Below, piece after piece: positions 32,165 to 43,570 of a DNA stretch of 64,000 nucleotides. Position numbers and translations under genes: made by a program. Within the stretch, counting starts at the first letter, position 1. Each line of letters opens with the position of its first letter. The stretch is from Pholis gunnellus. Lineage: Eukaryota > Chordata > Actinopteri > Perciformes > Pholidae. The stretch is from positions 24,263,856 through 24,327,855 of the forward strand of contig OU342815.1 of assembly GCA_910591455.2 (NCBI GenBank), in the 5' to 3' direction. The notes under the pieces were generated by a model. That model was given only the letters and a program-made list of their open reading frames with translations, did no database searches and was not told where the DNA came from.

Positions 32165-35100
32165 CTGTTACATTAGAGACACAGTAGAAATAAACTTTAC
32201 TGTCCAACAAAGAGGACGATCACAATATAAAGACTCAAGAGGAAGTAAAGCCTGACGAGGAGACGTGTCTACTGTCCTCTACTGTCCACTGTCTTATACT
32301 GTCATTTAATGTCCTACTGTCTTCTACTGTCCTCTCCTGTCCTCTACTGTCTTCTACTGTCCTCTACTGTCTTCTACTGTCTTCTACTGTCCTCTCCTGT
32401 CCTCTACTGTCATTTAATGTCCTACTGTCTTCTACTGTCCTCTCCTGTCCTCTACTGTCTTCTACTGTCCTCTGTCATTTACTGTCCTCTACTGTCATTT
32501 AATGTCCTACTGTCTTCTACTGTCCTCTCCTGTCTTCTCCTGTCCTCTCCTGTCCTCTCCTGTCTTCTACTGTCCTCTCCTGTCCTCTCCTGTCTTCTAC
32601 TGTCCTCTCCTGTCTTCTCCTGTCCTCTCCTGTCCTCTCCTGTCTTCTACTGTCCTCTCCTGTCTTCTCCTGTCCTCTCCTGTCCTCTCCTGTCTTCTAC
32701 TGTCCTCTCCTGTCTTCTCCTGTCCTCTCCTCTCCTGTCTTCTCCTGTCCTCTCCTCTCCTGTCTTCTCCTGTCCTCTCCTGTCTTCTACTGTCCTCTCC
32801 TGTCCTCTACTGTCCTCTACTGTCCTCTCCTGTCCTCTCCTGTCTTCTACTGTCCTCTCCTGTCCTCTCCTCTCTTCTACTGTCTTCTCCTGTCCTGTCC
32901 TCTCCTGTCCTCTCCTGTCCTCTCCTGTCCTCTACTGTCTTCTCCTGTCCTGTCCTCTCCTGTCCTCTCCTGTCCTCTCCTGTCCTCTACTGTCTTCTCC
33001 TGTCCTCTACTGTCTTCTCCTGTCTTCTCCTGTCCTCTCCTGTCCTCTCCTGTCCTCTCCTGTCTTCTACTGTCCTCTCCTGTCCTCTCCTGTCCTCTCC
33101 TGTCTTCTACTGTCCTCTCCTGTCCTCTCCTCTCCTCTCCTGTCCTCTCCTCTATTGTCCTCTCCTGTCCTGTCTTCTCCTGTCCTCTCCTGTCCTGTCC
33201 TGTCTTCTACTGTCCTCTCCTGTCCTCTCCTGTCCTCTCCTGTCTTCTACTGTCCTCTCCTGTCCTGTCTTCTCCTGTCCTCTCCTGTCCTCTCCTGTCT
33301 TCTACTGTCCTCTCCTGTCCTCTCCTGTCCTCTCCTGTCTTCTACTGTCCTCTCCTGTCCTCTCCTCTCCTCTCCTGTCCTCTCCTCTATTGTCCTCTCC
33401 TGTCCTGTCTTCTCCTGTCCTCTCCTGTCCTCTCCTGTCTTCTACTGTCCTCTCCTGTCTTCTCCTGTCCTCTCCTCTCCTGTCTTCTCCTGTCCTCTCT
33501 CCTGTCCTCTCCTGTCCTCTCCTGTCTTCTACTGTCCTCTCCTGTCCTCTACTGTCCTCTACTGTCCTCTCCTGTCCTCTCCTGTCTTCTACTGTCCTCT
33601 CCTGTCCTCTCCTCTCTTCTACTGTCTTCTCCTGTCCTGTCCTCTCCTGTCCTCTCCTGTCCTCTCCTGTCCTCTACTGTCTTCTCCTGTCCTGTCCTCT
33701 CCTGTCCTCTCCTGTCCTCTCCTGTCCTCTACTGTCTTCTCCTGTCCTCTACTGTCTTCTCCTGTCTTCTCCTGTCCTCTCCTGTCCTCTCCTGTCCTCT
33801 CCTGTCTTCTACTGTCCTCTCCTGTCCTCTCCTGTCCTCTCCTGTCTTCTACTGTCCTCTCCTGTCCTCTCCTCTCCTCTCCTGTCCTCTCCTCTATTGT
33901 CCTCTCCTGTCCTGTCTTCTCCTGTCCTCTCCTGTCCTGTCCTCTCCTGTCCTCTCCTGTCCTCTCCTGTCTTCTACTGTCTTCTACTGTCCTCTCCTGT
34001 CTTCTACTGTCCTCTCCTGTCCTCTCCTGTCCTCTCCTGTCCTCTCCTACCTGTTGGCGAGTCGTATGTTGACGTGCGGTGAGTCTGACTCTGGATCAGG
34101 GACACAGTCCTCGTGTATGTGTCTGAAGTCTTCGATGTGATCTCTGTTCATCCTGAAACAACATCCTCCGACCGAGGGTCCCACGGCAACCAGGATGTCT
34201 GTCACCCGGCAACCGAACACCGTCACCATGGCCCCCACCGTTGCCATGGCAACGCCCATCAGCGTCCCCTTCCAGCCTGAGGAAGTACAAGTACACTAAG
34301 TACTACACTGAGGTACTTTATACTTCACTACACTACAGCTTTAGTATGACCTCTTCTGTCTCATATTTATTTTATTTAGTTATCCGTATTAATAAACCGT
34401 ATATTATTATGTATACTATATATATGTGTATATATATCTATATACTGTATATATAGATATATATATACACATATTAGTGCTGGGCAAGTTAACGCGGTAT
34501 TATCGCGTTAACGCATTACTTAATTAACGGCGTTAACGCAGCTTTAGAGGTATTCTGTGTCTGACCTGCGTGAGCGGCTCCGATGACCCTCGCCCTCTGG
34601 TCAGCCAATAGGATCGTCATACAGTCGGCTCCTGGAGCCCCCACAACCACACCGGGCCGGTCCGTCACCATGGCGTCGTAGCGCTCCGGCTCGGCTCGGC
34701 CCACGACCCAAACATGGCTGCCGTGGTCCACCTGCAGGAGACCACGCATATCAATCAAATAACTTCACTTACAAAGTCATCAACAACAAACTCTTTGGAC
34801 CTCTCACTCCTCACGGAGAGTCAGTGAAAATTATATTAATGATTCACAAACACACTGGAGTACCTTAATGATTCATAAACACACTGGAGTACCTTAATGA
34901 TTCACAAACACACTGGAGTACCTTAATGATTCACAAACACACTGGAGTACCTTAATGATTCACAAACACACTGGAGTACCTTAATGATTCACAAACACAC
35001 TGGAGTACCTTAATGATTCATAAAACACACTGGAGTACCTTAATGATTCATAAAACACACTGGAGTACCTTAATGATTCACAAACACACTGGAGTACCTT

Positions 35101-35741
35101 AATGATTCACAAACACACTGGAGTACCTTAATGATTCATAAAACACACTGGAGTACCTTAATGATTCACAAACACACTGGAGTACCTTAATGATTCACAA
35201 ACACACTGGAGTACCTTAATGATTCTTAAACACACTGGAGTACCTTAATGATTCACAAACACACTGGAGTACCTTAATGATTCACAAACACACTGGAGTA
35301 CCTTAATGATTCATAAAACACACTGGAGTACCTTAATGATTCACAAACACACTGGAGTACCTTAATGATTCATAAAACACACTGGAGTACCTTAATGATT
35401 CACAAACACACTGGAGTACCTTAATGATTCACAAACACACTGGAGTACCTTAATGATTCACAAACACACTGGAGTACCTTAATGATTCACAAACACACTG
35501 GAGTACCTTAATGATTCACAAACACACTGGAGTACCTTGACCAGACGAAGAGGCCGAGGGTAGAACCCGGCATGGAGGCCCAGTCTTCGCCGGTTCTCCA
35601 TCACCACGGCCTCGGGGTCCCTCCTCCTGCTGCTGCTGAACAGGTTCAGAGAGGACAAGGACGGGATGGAGGAGACACCACCACTACGAGTACTGAACCC
35701 ATGACCAAAACACTCTGAGGGGGACAGACAGAGAGAGGGAC

Positions 35742-35775
<34 letters not shown>

Positions 35776-36029
35776 TTTTAGAGTGATACAGTCTCCATTC
35801 TGTCTGTTTCAGTACTTTGTCTATAAGGAGATCAGAGATCAGATATGAAGGAAAACATTAGATTAAAATGCAGCTTAGTGAACAGTTAGTATGACGATAT
35901 TCAATGTGTTTAATGTGTGAAGTGATGAGAGGTATTAAAGAGGAACACAACGCTCTTCTCATAGTCTTAACAGACTCACACAATTCATGAACATTGGACC
36001 TTTTAGGACCTTTTCAGTTATTTATATAT

Positions 36030-36104
<75 letters not shown>

Positions 36105-36679
36105 GGGTCATCACATGAACTAATAAAGTTTTAAAGTTGTTAAACTTTTCAGGTAAAATCTTTTTTTCTTTTTTTCTCTTTAAACCGACCTGGAATCAGC
36201 GATGACGTCAGAACCCTGACTCCGCCCCTCAGCGCGGGCAGCTGCTGCAGAAACCGGGTCACCTGTTGTTCTACCTGGACCGCGTCGTCACCACCAGGTG
36301 GGTCCGCCGCAGAGTGGGCGGAGCCTGCGCAGCCCGGACAGGTGAGCCGGTGGTCCACGTGGTAGTGGAAGGTGTACACTTCCGTAAACAGCTGCTGCTG
36401 GTAGAGGAGCAGCACGTCACGACCTCGCGGGGTCGTGTAGACCCGGACCGAGCTCAGGTCCAGCTGGTCCACGGTCTGTTTGAACCGGTACAGACGCTCC
36501 GCGGTGGAGCCCGAGTCCAGCACGTGCACGCTGCTGCTGCACGCGCTTAGACACGCGTCCCCGGTACCGCACAGCAGGAAGACGTGAGACGGAGATGCGG
36601 GTTCTTCCTCCGGTAGAGACGCCGCGGTGCAGCGCGGACCGCAGCCGTGGATCAGATCCACGAGGACGGCCTCAGTCAT
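31987..36679 (-). CDS. lacc1: Laccase domain-containing 1 (FAMIN, multi-activity purine enzyme), 5 coding exons
   Basis: Minus-strand gene with exons 36190-36679, 35536-35714, 34566-34731, 34051-34276 and 31987-32164. These give 1239 nt, or 412 residues; human LACC1 has 430. FAMIN acts on adenosine, inosine and methylthioadenosine and supports macrophage metabolism. It starts MTEAVLVDL (human MAEAVLIDL). Conserved blocks include FNLFSSSKRRDP-like [34 protein letters not shown] and [16 protein letters not shown]. Residues His226, Cys260 and His277 have the same spacing (34 and 17) as human catalytic His250, Cys284 and His301. It is tail-to-tail with lmln. A longer reading frame continues upstream of the chosen ATG, but only through CA/GT repeat DNA. 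Confidence 0.95.
32285..34045. repeat. 1.76-kb TGTCCTCTCC minisatellite in lacc1 intron 4
   Basis: About 175 ten-base units, mostly TGTCCTCTCC, with CTTCTAC and other variants, in a larger repeat pattern. Variant TCTATTGTCC recurs at 33151, 33386 and 33893, and TCTCTTCTAC at 32871 and 33613. Purely pyrimidine runs on the plus strand, purine-rich in lacc1 RNA. Confidence 0.97.
34051..34276 (-). CDS. lacc1: lacc1 exon 4
   Basis: Encodes [20 protein letters not shown], then [14 protein letters not shown] and ends HVNIRLANR at donor ACAG|GTAGGA. The 1.75-kb decamer array of intron 4 abuts this donor. Confidence 0.95.
34474..34545. repeat. Dispersed repeat end (TAGTGCTGGGCAA type) in lacc1 intron 3
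   Basis: TAGTGCTGGGCAAGTTAACG followed by repeated GTTAACGC palindromes. A related end occurs at 56327. Common DNA-transposon-derived repeat in fish. Confidence 0.6.
34566..34731 (-). CDS. lacc1: lacc1 exon 3: catalytic His226, Cys260 and His277
   Basis: Encodes [20 protein letters not shown], then [18 protein letters not shown] and IGAAHAG. This one exon holds the three residues that match the human catalytic set. Confidence 0.96.
34826..35535 (-). repeat. 29-bp minisatellite, about 24 copies, in lacc1 intron 2
   Basis: On the gene strand each unit reads AAGGTACTCCAGTGTG plus TTTGTGAATCATT. It starts at the exon 2 donor itself (CAAG|GTACTC), and every copy carries the same AAG|GTACTC. Confidence 0.97.
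35536..35714 (-). CDS. lacc1: lacc1 exon 2
   Basis: Encodes [20 protein letters not shown] then [17 protein letters not shown] and ends LRLVK at donor CAAG|GTACTC. The 29-bp tandem array of intron 2 starts exactly at this donor. Confidence 0.95.
36029..36102. repeat. AT repeat in lacc1 intron 1
   Basis: Uninterrupted AT/TA dinucleotides of about 74 bp. A CAGA tetranucleotide repeat is at about 35745-35775. Confidence 0.95.
36190..36679 (-). CDS. lacc1: lacc1 exon 1
   Basis: N-terminal region, from [17 protein letters not shown] to [15 protein letters not shown] with donor CCAG|GTCGGT. The end matches human SLPALRGKLTIITSSLIP closely; the middle is less conserved, as expected for this family. 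Confidence 0.93.
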
Positions 36680-37005
36680 CACGCAGAGACGGAGGTATCG
36701 AACACACGGTACACGGTCACGAGCCGCTTTATACACATGATGGACAGATGAAACCACAGCGACACAGTTCACTTCCTGGAGCCATGGCCCCGCCCACACT
36801 GGAAACTCCAGACACACAAACACACCTACACACAGGAACACACACAGAGAGACACACTTACACACAGAGACACACACACATCTACACGCACACACATGAA
36901 CGCACAGAGACACACCTATACACAGGAACACACTCACAGACACACACAGAGAGACACACCTACACACACACTCACACACACAGAGACACACACACAGGAA
37001 CACAC
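36680..37005. promoter_or_regulatory. lacc1 upstream region
   Basis: A CCCCGCCC GC box at about 36788-36795 lies 110 bp from the start codon, followed upstream by CA/CACAGAGA repeats. No TATA box recognised. Probably the proximal promoter and 5' UTR. Confidence 0.35.
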
Positions 37006-37281
37006 ATAAAGCTCATACTTGTACTTGACTTCATGTACTTTCCACCTGTGGAACTAGAAGCCCGACCCAGAAAAACACAAGAAAAGTACACAAAAGTTTT
37101 AGACGTTTAATGTAATAAATCTTCTTCTTCTGATTGTTTAAAGACTGTAATCAGTTTGTGTGAGTCACACACACACACTCAAACACACCGACACACACAG
37201 GAAAACACAGAGACACACACACACACACAGAGACACACACGCACACAGGAATACACACACACACACACAGAGACACACTGC

Positions 37282-37316
<35 letters not shown>

Positions 37317-37487
37317 CTCACACAAACTGATTACAGTCTTTAAACAATCAGAAGAAGAAGAAGAAGAAGAAGATTTATTACATTAAACGTCTAAAACTTT
37401 TGTGTACTTTTCTTGTGTTTTTCTGGATCGGGCTTCTAGTTCCACAGGTGGAAAGTACATGAAGTCAAGTACAAGTATGAGCTTTAT
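37006..37487. repeat. Large near-perfect inverted repeat upstream of lacc1
   Basis: Arms 37006-37178 and about 37300-37487 are reverse complements with very few differences (for example GACCC/GATCC and the number of GAA triplets). The spacer is CA and GT repeats. Confidence 0.92.
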
Positions 37488-38282
37488 GAAGTTTACTGAA
37501 GTATTTATATTTATGTATTCTACACCTCAGAAGTTTTTACTGTTGTACTTTTATCTGACAGCTTTGATTACTTTACAGAAACAAGTACAACAGTACATTT
37601 CTGTGTTTAATGCATGAGTAGTAATACTCTAATGATATAATATATATTAGTACAACAGTCACAGTTTCAATACTTTAACTACATTTTACGGATTATACTG
37701 ACATACTTTTACTGAAGCAATATTTTACTGTAACAGTATTATCCATGTGTGGTATTAGTACTTTTAATGTAACTGAATACTTTTACACAGTGGTATTAGT
37801 ACTCTTACTGTAACAGAGTACTTTGTCAGTGTGATGTCAGTACTGTTACAGTAACAGAGTACTTATACACAGTGGTATTAGTATTTAAATATTATATTAT
37901 AATCAGAATCTCTTGTTGTTCTTCTTCTCACCAGCAGGAGGCTCCAGATACTCTGATATGTGGGCTACATCTCAAGTCTCTTCATTGCATCCTCGTTTCC
38001 CTCACTAGCGTCCTTTCCTTGCGTCCTAGTCCCTCCCACCAGGGATGGATCGAGGAAACCATGCGAGAGGAGAGGAAACGAGGAAATATCTTTAAAGAGA
38101 CACGAGACGTCCTTTCCTCAGATGCATCACGTGAAGGAGGATCAGCTGATCACATCTGGATCAGCTGATCACATCTGGATCAGCTGTCAGTCGGCTTCAA
38201 CAGCTGGAGAGACTTTAGAGAAGTTTGTGTCTGTTCACATGATCACTGGACTAATAATAGGAACTAATAACACTAATAACTC
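37488..38282. other. Intergenic DNA between lacc1 and the CpG-rich block, first part
   Basis: AGTACTTTTACTGTAACAG-type motifs (hAT-derived fish repeat) at about 37660-37890 and a short GGATCAGCTGATCACATCT tandem at 38128-38185. No exon seen. Confidence 0.5.
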
Positions 38283-38587
38283 ATAAAGACAGTAATCTTC
38301 CTCCCTCCCTTCCTCTTCCTTCCTCTTCCTCCTTTCCTCCCTTCCTTCCTTCCTCCCTTCCTTCCGCCTTTCCTTCCTTCCTCCCTTCCTCCTTTCCTCC
38401 TTTCCTTCCTCCCTTCCTTCCTTCCTTCCTTCCTCTATTCCTTCCTCCTTTCCTCCCTTCCTTCCTTCCTTCCTCCCTTTCCTCCCTTCCCTCCTTCCTC
38501 CCTACCTTCCTCCCTTCCTCCTTCCTCCCTTCCTCCCTCCCTTCCTTCCTTCCTCCCTTCCTTCCTCCCTTCCTTCCTTCCTTCCTA
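38283..38587. repeat. CTTCC/TTCC polypyrimidine tract
   Basis: About 300 bp of C/T-only sequence on the plus strand with small interruptions. Confidence 0.95.
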
Positions 38588-38719
38588 ACCTGTTGATTGT
38601 TGTGTTCTGGTGTTTTTCTACTTTAGCTTCATATTGTTTTTTTATATCAGATAAAATATAAAGAGATAAAATATTCTGGACCTTTTATTTAAATAAGTTC
38701 TGTATTTAAATAAGTTAGC

Positions 38720-39550
38720 GTGAGGAGGAGGAGCCAGGCTGGTGGCCAGCGTGAGGAGGAGGAGCCAGGCTGGTGACCAGCGTGAGGAGGAGGAGCCAGG
38801 CGGATGACCAGCGTGAGGAGGAGGAGCCAGGCTGGTGACCAGCGTGAGGAGGAGGAGCCAGGCTGGTGACCAGCGTGAGGAGGAGGAGCCAGGCTGGTGA
38901 CCAGCGTGAGGAGGAGGAGCCAGGCGGATGACCAGCGTGAGGAGGAGGAGCCAGGCTGATGACCAGCGTGAGGAGGAGGAGCCAGGCTGGTGGCCAGCGT
39001 GAGGAGGAGGAGCCAGGCTGGTGGCCAGCGTGAGGAGGAGGAGCCAGGCTGGTGACCAGCGTGAGGAGGAGGAGCCAGGCTGGTGGCCAGCGTGAGGAGG
39101 AGGAGCCAGGCTGGTGACCAGCGTGAGGAGGAGGAGCCAGGCTGGTGGCCAGCGTGAGGAGGAGGAGCCAGGCTGGTGACCAGCGTGAGGAGGAGGAGCC
39201 AGGCGGATGACCAGCGTGAGGAGGAGGAGCCAGGCTGGTGACCAGCGTGAGGAGGAGGAGCCAGGCTGGTGACCAGCGTGAGGAGGAGGAGCCAGGCTGG
39301 TGGCCAGCGTGAGGAGGAGGAGCCAGGCTGGTGGCCAGCGTGAGGAGGAGGAGCCAGGCTGATGACCAGCGTGAGGAGGAGGAGCCAGGCTGGTGGCCAG
39401 CGTGAGGAGGAGGAGCCAGGCTGATGACCAGCGTGAGGAGGAGGAGCCAGGCTGGTGACCAGCGTGAGGAGGAGGAGCCAGGCTGATGACCAGCGTGAGG
39501 AGGAGGAGCCAGGCTGGTGACCAGCGTGAGGAGGAGGAGCCAGGCTGGTG
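38720..39550. repeat. 31-bp minisatellite, about 27 copies
   Basis: Units GTGAGGAGGAGGAGCCAGGC plus TGGTGACCAGC, with variants TGGCCAGC, TGATGACC and CGGATGACC. The period is not a multiple of three, so all three frames cycle through the same 31-residue artificial peptide. Confidence 0.97.
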
Positions 39551-40205
39551 TCTGTCTGGTTCTTCCTGTTTGTTCAATGAATGAATTCTTGTTTACAAAT
39601 AACAAGAAGCTTTGTTACAAAGAAACAATGTAGCAGCACTTCCTGTGCTGTCAAATGAAATATGAAATATTACGTATGGAAATACACAATATATACAATA
39701 CAATAAAATAACAGCGAACATTTATCATTTATTATTATTTAATGCATTCCCTGCTTTTATAACGACATAATTATATAATAATAAAAAGCATAAACATCAA
39801 CTTGGAAACCCAGTTTAATATGAACTGATATTAATAATAATTGTAGAGGCCATTAGTCGAATAAATCAAAATAAAACCAAAGGCTCGTTTAAACAGAAGA
39901 GAGACTGATTGTTCTTCTTTATTTAAGTTATTATTATTATTACTCGTCTCTCCTGTGCTGCTAAACTACAGGCCCACCCCAGTGCATGCTGGTCCTACAG
40001 ACTCAGTGTGACCCAAACAACAAGCAGTAACATTACTCATGACTATTAAAGAGAAACATCAATCTAATACAATAATTAAACAATACTAATAACAAATACA
40101 TCAACATTAATCATTTAAACTGCGTCTCTTTAGATGATTCTTCTAGAATATTTAAAATTAGTAAATATGATATTTAATGATCCTCATTAATCAGAAGTAT
40201 GGAGG

Positions 40206-40270
<65 letters not shown>

Positions 40271-40654
40271 CATATATATATGGTATGTATGGAGGACTAA
40301 AGCTGCCATCAGAAGAAATCAATAAATCATTATTATCATATTATTATTAAGCACCTATTTATTTATGTTAGTCTTGATTTTATTTATTATATTTATAACC
40401 CTCATGACTTTATGACACTAAATATATATCTGATGTTATTTCATACCTCACTCTTCAAATATGAAACAATAAATATCAAATCAGTTTCATCATTAATAAA
40501 TAATATATGTAATAAAGGTTATTTATTTATTATGTATATAATATGTATTTATTATTGAAGAGAATAGTTCCTGTTCGTAGTGATCAGCTCATTAACATAT
40601 TTAAAGGGACAGTCCCTCAGAGTGTCTTCAGCAACATATTGATGATCAATAACT
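39551..40654. other. AT-rich intergenic DNA before the CpG-rich block
   Basis: Unique AT-rich sequence with an AT/TACATATA microsatellite at 40206-40282. No gene seen. Confidence 0.5.
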
Positions 40655-40888
40655 GTTTATGATAACTCCTGTTACCGGGAACCGGGTCGGTCGGTACCCG
40701 CTGACAAGAGACCAGACCCGGAACGTCGTGCACGGTGCTGTCTCGGGCACGCGCCCCCCGTTCCGTTCCGTCCTACCGGAGGGCAGCACCGGAGAGCGCG
40801 TGAGAGAGAGCGAGAGCGGAGAGACGGAGGAAGCACCGGGACTCAGCTCGAGGAGCATCGCACCGGAGCTTCATCTTCTTCTGAACTG
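40655..40888 (+). promoter_or_regulatory. CpG-rich putative promoter and non-coding first exon
   Basis: A sharply GC- and CpG-rich block in AT-rich surroundings ends in CTG|GTAAGATG, a strong splice donor on the plus strand. No start codon with a convincing protein is present, so it looks like a 5' UTR exon. It faces away from lacc1. In human, ENOX1, a gene with non-coding first exons and long introns, is oriented the same way relative to LACC1, so enox1 is a guess. No acceptor or coding exon in the following 23 kb was recognised. Confidence 0.4.
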
Positions 40889-41099
40889 GTAAGATGCGCT
40901 CCGTGTCTCCGCCGTGTGTCCGTGGTTCTCCCCGCTGAAGGCGCGCTGCTTGCTCGGTTTACCGGCGCCTGCTCCCGGTAACGGGAAGCCCGGTCTGTCA
41001 CACGCACCGAGCTCCTCGTGCACGAGCAGTTCTTCAACAAACGGGGTTTGTTTGTTTAAAGCTTGATTGTGTTGATTATGTGAAGGAGATGAGGACACT

Positions 41100-41660
41100 T
41101 TATGAGGACAGAGGAGACAGACGGCAGAGTGTCTCACCTGTCTCCTTCTCTAAGGACAGAGGAGACAGACAGGAGAGTGTGTCCTTCTCTAAGGACAGAG
41201 GAGACAGACAGGAGAGTGTCTCACCTGTCTCCTTCTCTAAGGACAGAGGAGGCAGACAGCAGAGTGTCTCACCTGTCTCCTTCTCTAAGGACAGAGGAGA
41301 CAGACAGGAGAGTGTCTCCTTCTCTAAGGACAGAGGAGGCAGACAGCAGAGTGTCTCACCTGTCTCCTTCTCTAAGGACAGAGGAGACAGACAGGAGAGT
41401 GTCTCCTTCTCTAAGGACAGAGGAGACAGACAGGAGAGTGTCTCACCTGTCTCCTTCTCTAAGGACAGAGGAGACAGACAGGAGAGTGTCTCCTTCTCTA
41501 AGGACAGAGGAGGCAGACAGCAGAGTGTCTCACCTGTCTCCTTCTCTAAGGACAGAGGAGACAGACAGGAGAGTGTGTACTTCTCTAAGGACAGAGGAGA
41601 CAGACAGGAGAGTGTCTCACGTGTCTCCTTCTCTAAGGACAGAGGAGACAGACAGAGTGT
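41100..41660. repeat. 48/39-bp compound minisatellite
   Basis: Two unit lengths that differ by presence of the TCACCTGTC block, around AAGGACAGAGGAGACAGACA. Both lengths are multiples of three, so three reading frames stay open; this is not evidence of coding. Confidence 0.95.
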
Positions 41661-42622
41661 CCTACTCACCACGCTTTACGTTTCACTTCATGAAAGTAAA
41701 AACATGAAGTGACGATGACATCACTTCCTGTGTGCGTTGGTATTGAGTTGTTGATGCTCTGATGTGTATTCAGTGTCATATGTAAACAGTCCTGTTTGTT
41801 TGTTTGTTTGTTTGTTTTCCAGATGAATCGTTTGGATTATAAAATGTTTTATAATCTTATTTTTAGTGTTTTTTTGATAAATGGTGAAAGACGACCTCAA
41901 ACATCTTGAGTTTAGAAACAATATTAATATTTAATGAGATTCAAGAAGAATTCATTCTTAAAAACTGACTGAAACTGATCCAAGTTGTTGACAGTAATTA
42001 ATAATTATTAATAATTAATGATTAATCGCTTCTCTAGTGTTCTGATCTATCAAACATAAAATCATCTTCTTATTACATTTCTGCATTATTCTCCCGTTGA
42101 TTCTTCTCTAAACGTGAGTCTCTCGTATTTATTTCATATTTAATATGATTCTGATTGAACAGATGTTTACATTCACTAACGTCAGTAAGCTCCTCCTCCT
42201 CCTGCAGTGCATTGTGGGAGAAAAGTCTTGTTTCTAGTGAAGCTGATCGATCTCTTTGATCACTTCAGTTATTTCTAAATGTTCTTGTTTCTGTTTTCTC
42301 TTCATGAGAGAAATAAAACTTCTTTCGACAGAAACATAAATATGAATATTTAAATCAATAAACGATCAATGAATCCTGAACTGACTGAAGTGAACAGACG
42401 TGTTTGTTAAACATAAACATGATCTTTATTACATCCTGTAATAATATGAATCTGCGCTCATCACTGCAGCAAACTATAGATTCTATTGATTCATCTGATC
42501 ATTCATGATTCATTTCCTTTGCCTAAAAATTGTTCAAAATGATCATAATTCCTCAAAGATGACGTCTGTTTAATTTCTGAATAACAGTCAAAACCCAAAA
42601 ATATCCAGTTTATTATCTCAGC

Positions 42623-42692
<70 letters not shown>

Positions 42693-43339
42693 ATTCATCA
42701 GTGTTTCCTCTCATGGTTTATAAGAAAACCTATTTCTGAATGACTCCTCGCTGCTCTTAAAGGGCCGGTGCTCATGAAGGACTTTCTGTCTGTTTGTCTC
42801 GACTGTACGTTGAGATTCAGCTCTTCTTTGTTTCAGAGGAGATCTAGAGGAGGTCTAGAGGAGGTCTAGAGGAGGTCTAGAGGAGGTCTGAACTCTTCTG
42901 AAGGACTTTTCTACTTGTGATGTGAACTAAAGAATGTTTTTTAGCTTTGCTCCAAATAGTCGTTCTAATATTTAACATGTGGCTTAAAGTGGCATTAGTA
43001 ACAGTCGTAGTAGTAGTAGTAGTATTAGTAGTATGAGTAATAGTAGCAGCAGTAGTAATATTAGTAGTAGTAGACGTATACAGAGTGTCAGTATCAGTCA
43101 GTGTAAACACAGACACCAGTCATCATCCTCCTCCTCGTCTTCCTCAGCTGTGTCTGTGTTGTGAGTCAAACAGCTGAATGTCACTGCAGCTCAGTCTGAC
43201 ACCTCTCTGCGCTGCCCGCCGGCATCGAGCGGCCGGTCTGCACCAAACCAGCTCGCCGAGCTGCAGCCGAGGGGGATTACAGCAGAGACCTGCCCCCCCC
43301 CCCCCCCCGTGGCTGATGACAGGAAACAAAACCCACCAC
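41661..43339. other. Non-coding region with microsatellites
   Basis: Unique AT-rich DNA; GT repeat at 42625-42690; GAGGTCTAGAGGAGGTCTA tandem at 42838-42890; AGT trinucleotides at 43005-43075; poly-C at 43289-43306. No exon recognised. Confidence 0.5.
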
Positions 43340-43570
43340 CAGCCTCCATCATCCTGTTGGCTTTATGTTCCCTCTTTACACCACGAGGTAAACAGCTGTA
43401 ATGAGATTATCCGTCCTCTTCATGTCTTCCTAATTGACCCCACGATATAGCGCTCAATGGGGACGAGTAGCGCTAATTGTTGTTGTTGGTATTCTGATAC
43501 GGTGGCAGCATTAGGCTGTGTTCCACCACGGGAGGACTAATCACCAGGGAGGACTCCACACAGCATCTGT
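43340..43570. other. Repeat-free block, candidate conserved non-coding element
   Basis: Balanced-composition unique sequence with AATGAGATTATCCG, CCTAATTGACCCC and GTAGCGCTAATTG motifs (homeodomain-like TAAT cores), no open frame and no repeat similarity inside the window. Conservation is not tested here. Confidence 0.3.

Noticed and set aside
32309..34082. Open frames of over 500 codons reading [12 protein letters not shown]
   Set aside because: They are translations of the TGTCCTCTCC array in lacc1 intron 4; more than one frame is open and unit order is not codon-constrained.
36680..37003. Extension of the lacc1 frame upstream by over 100 codons
   Set aside because: The added part is CA/GT repeat (VCLCVCECVC). 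The ATG at 36679 gives the family's normal N-terminus.
38642..39605. Two frames of about 300 codons with LLLLTLVTSLAPPPHAGHQP repeats
   Set aside because: 31-bp minisatellite; frames cycle through the same artificial 31-residue sequence. Resemblance to a membrane protein is accidental.
41080..41712. 210-codon frame KDRGDRQESVSFS
   Set aside because: Both unit lengths are multiples of three and three frames are open at once, so openness says nothing about coding; it does not begin at a convincing ATG.
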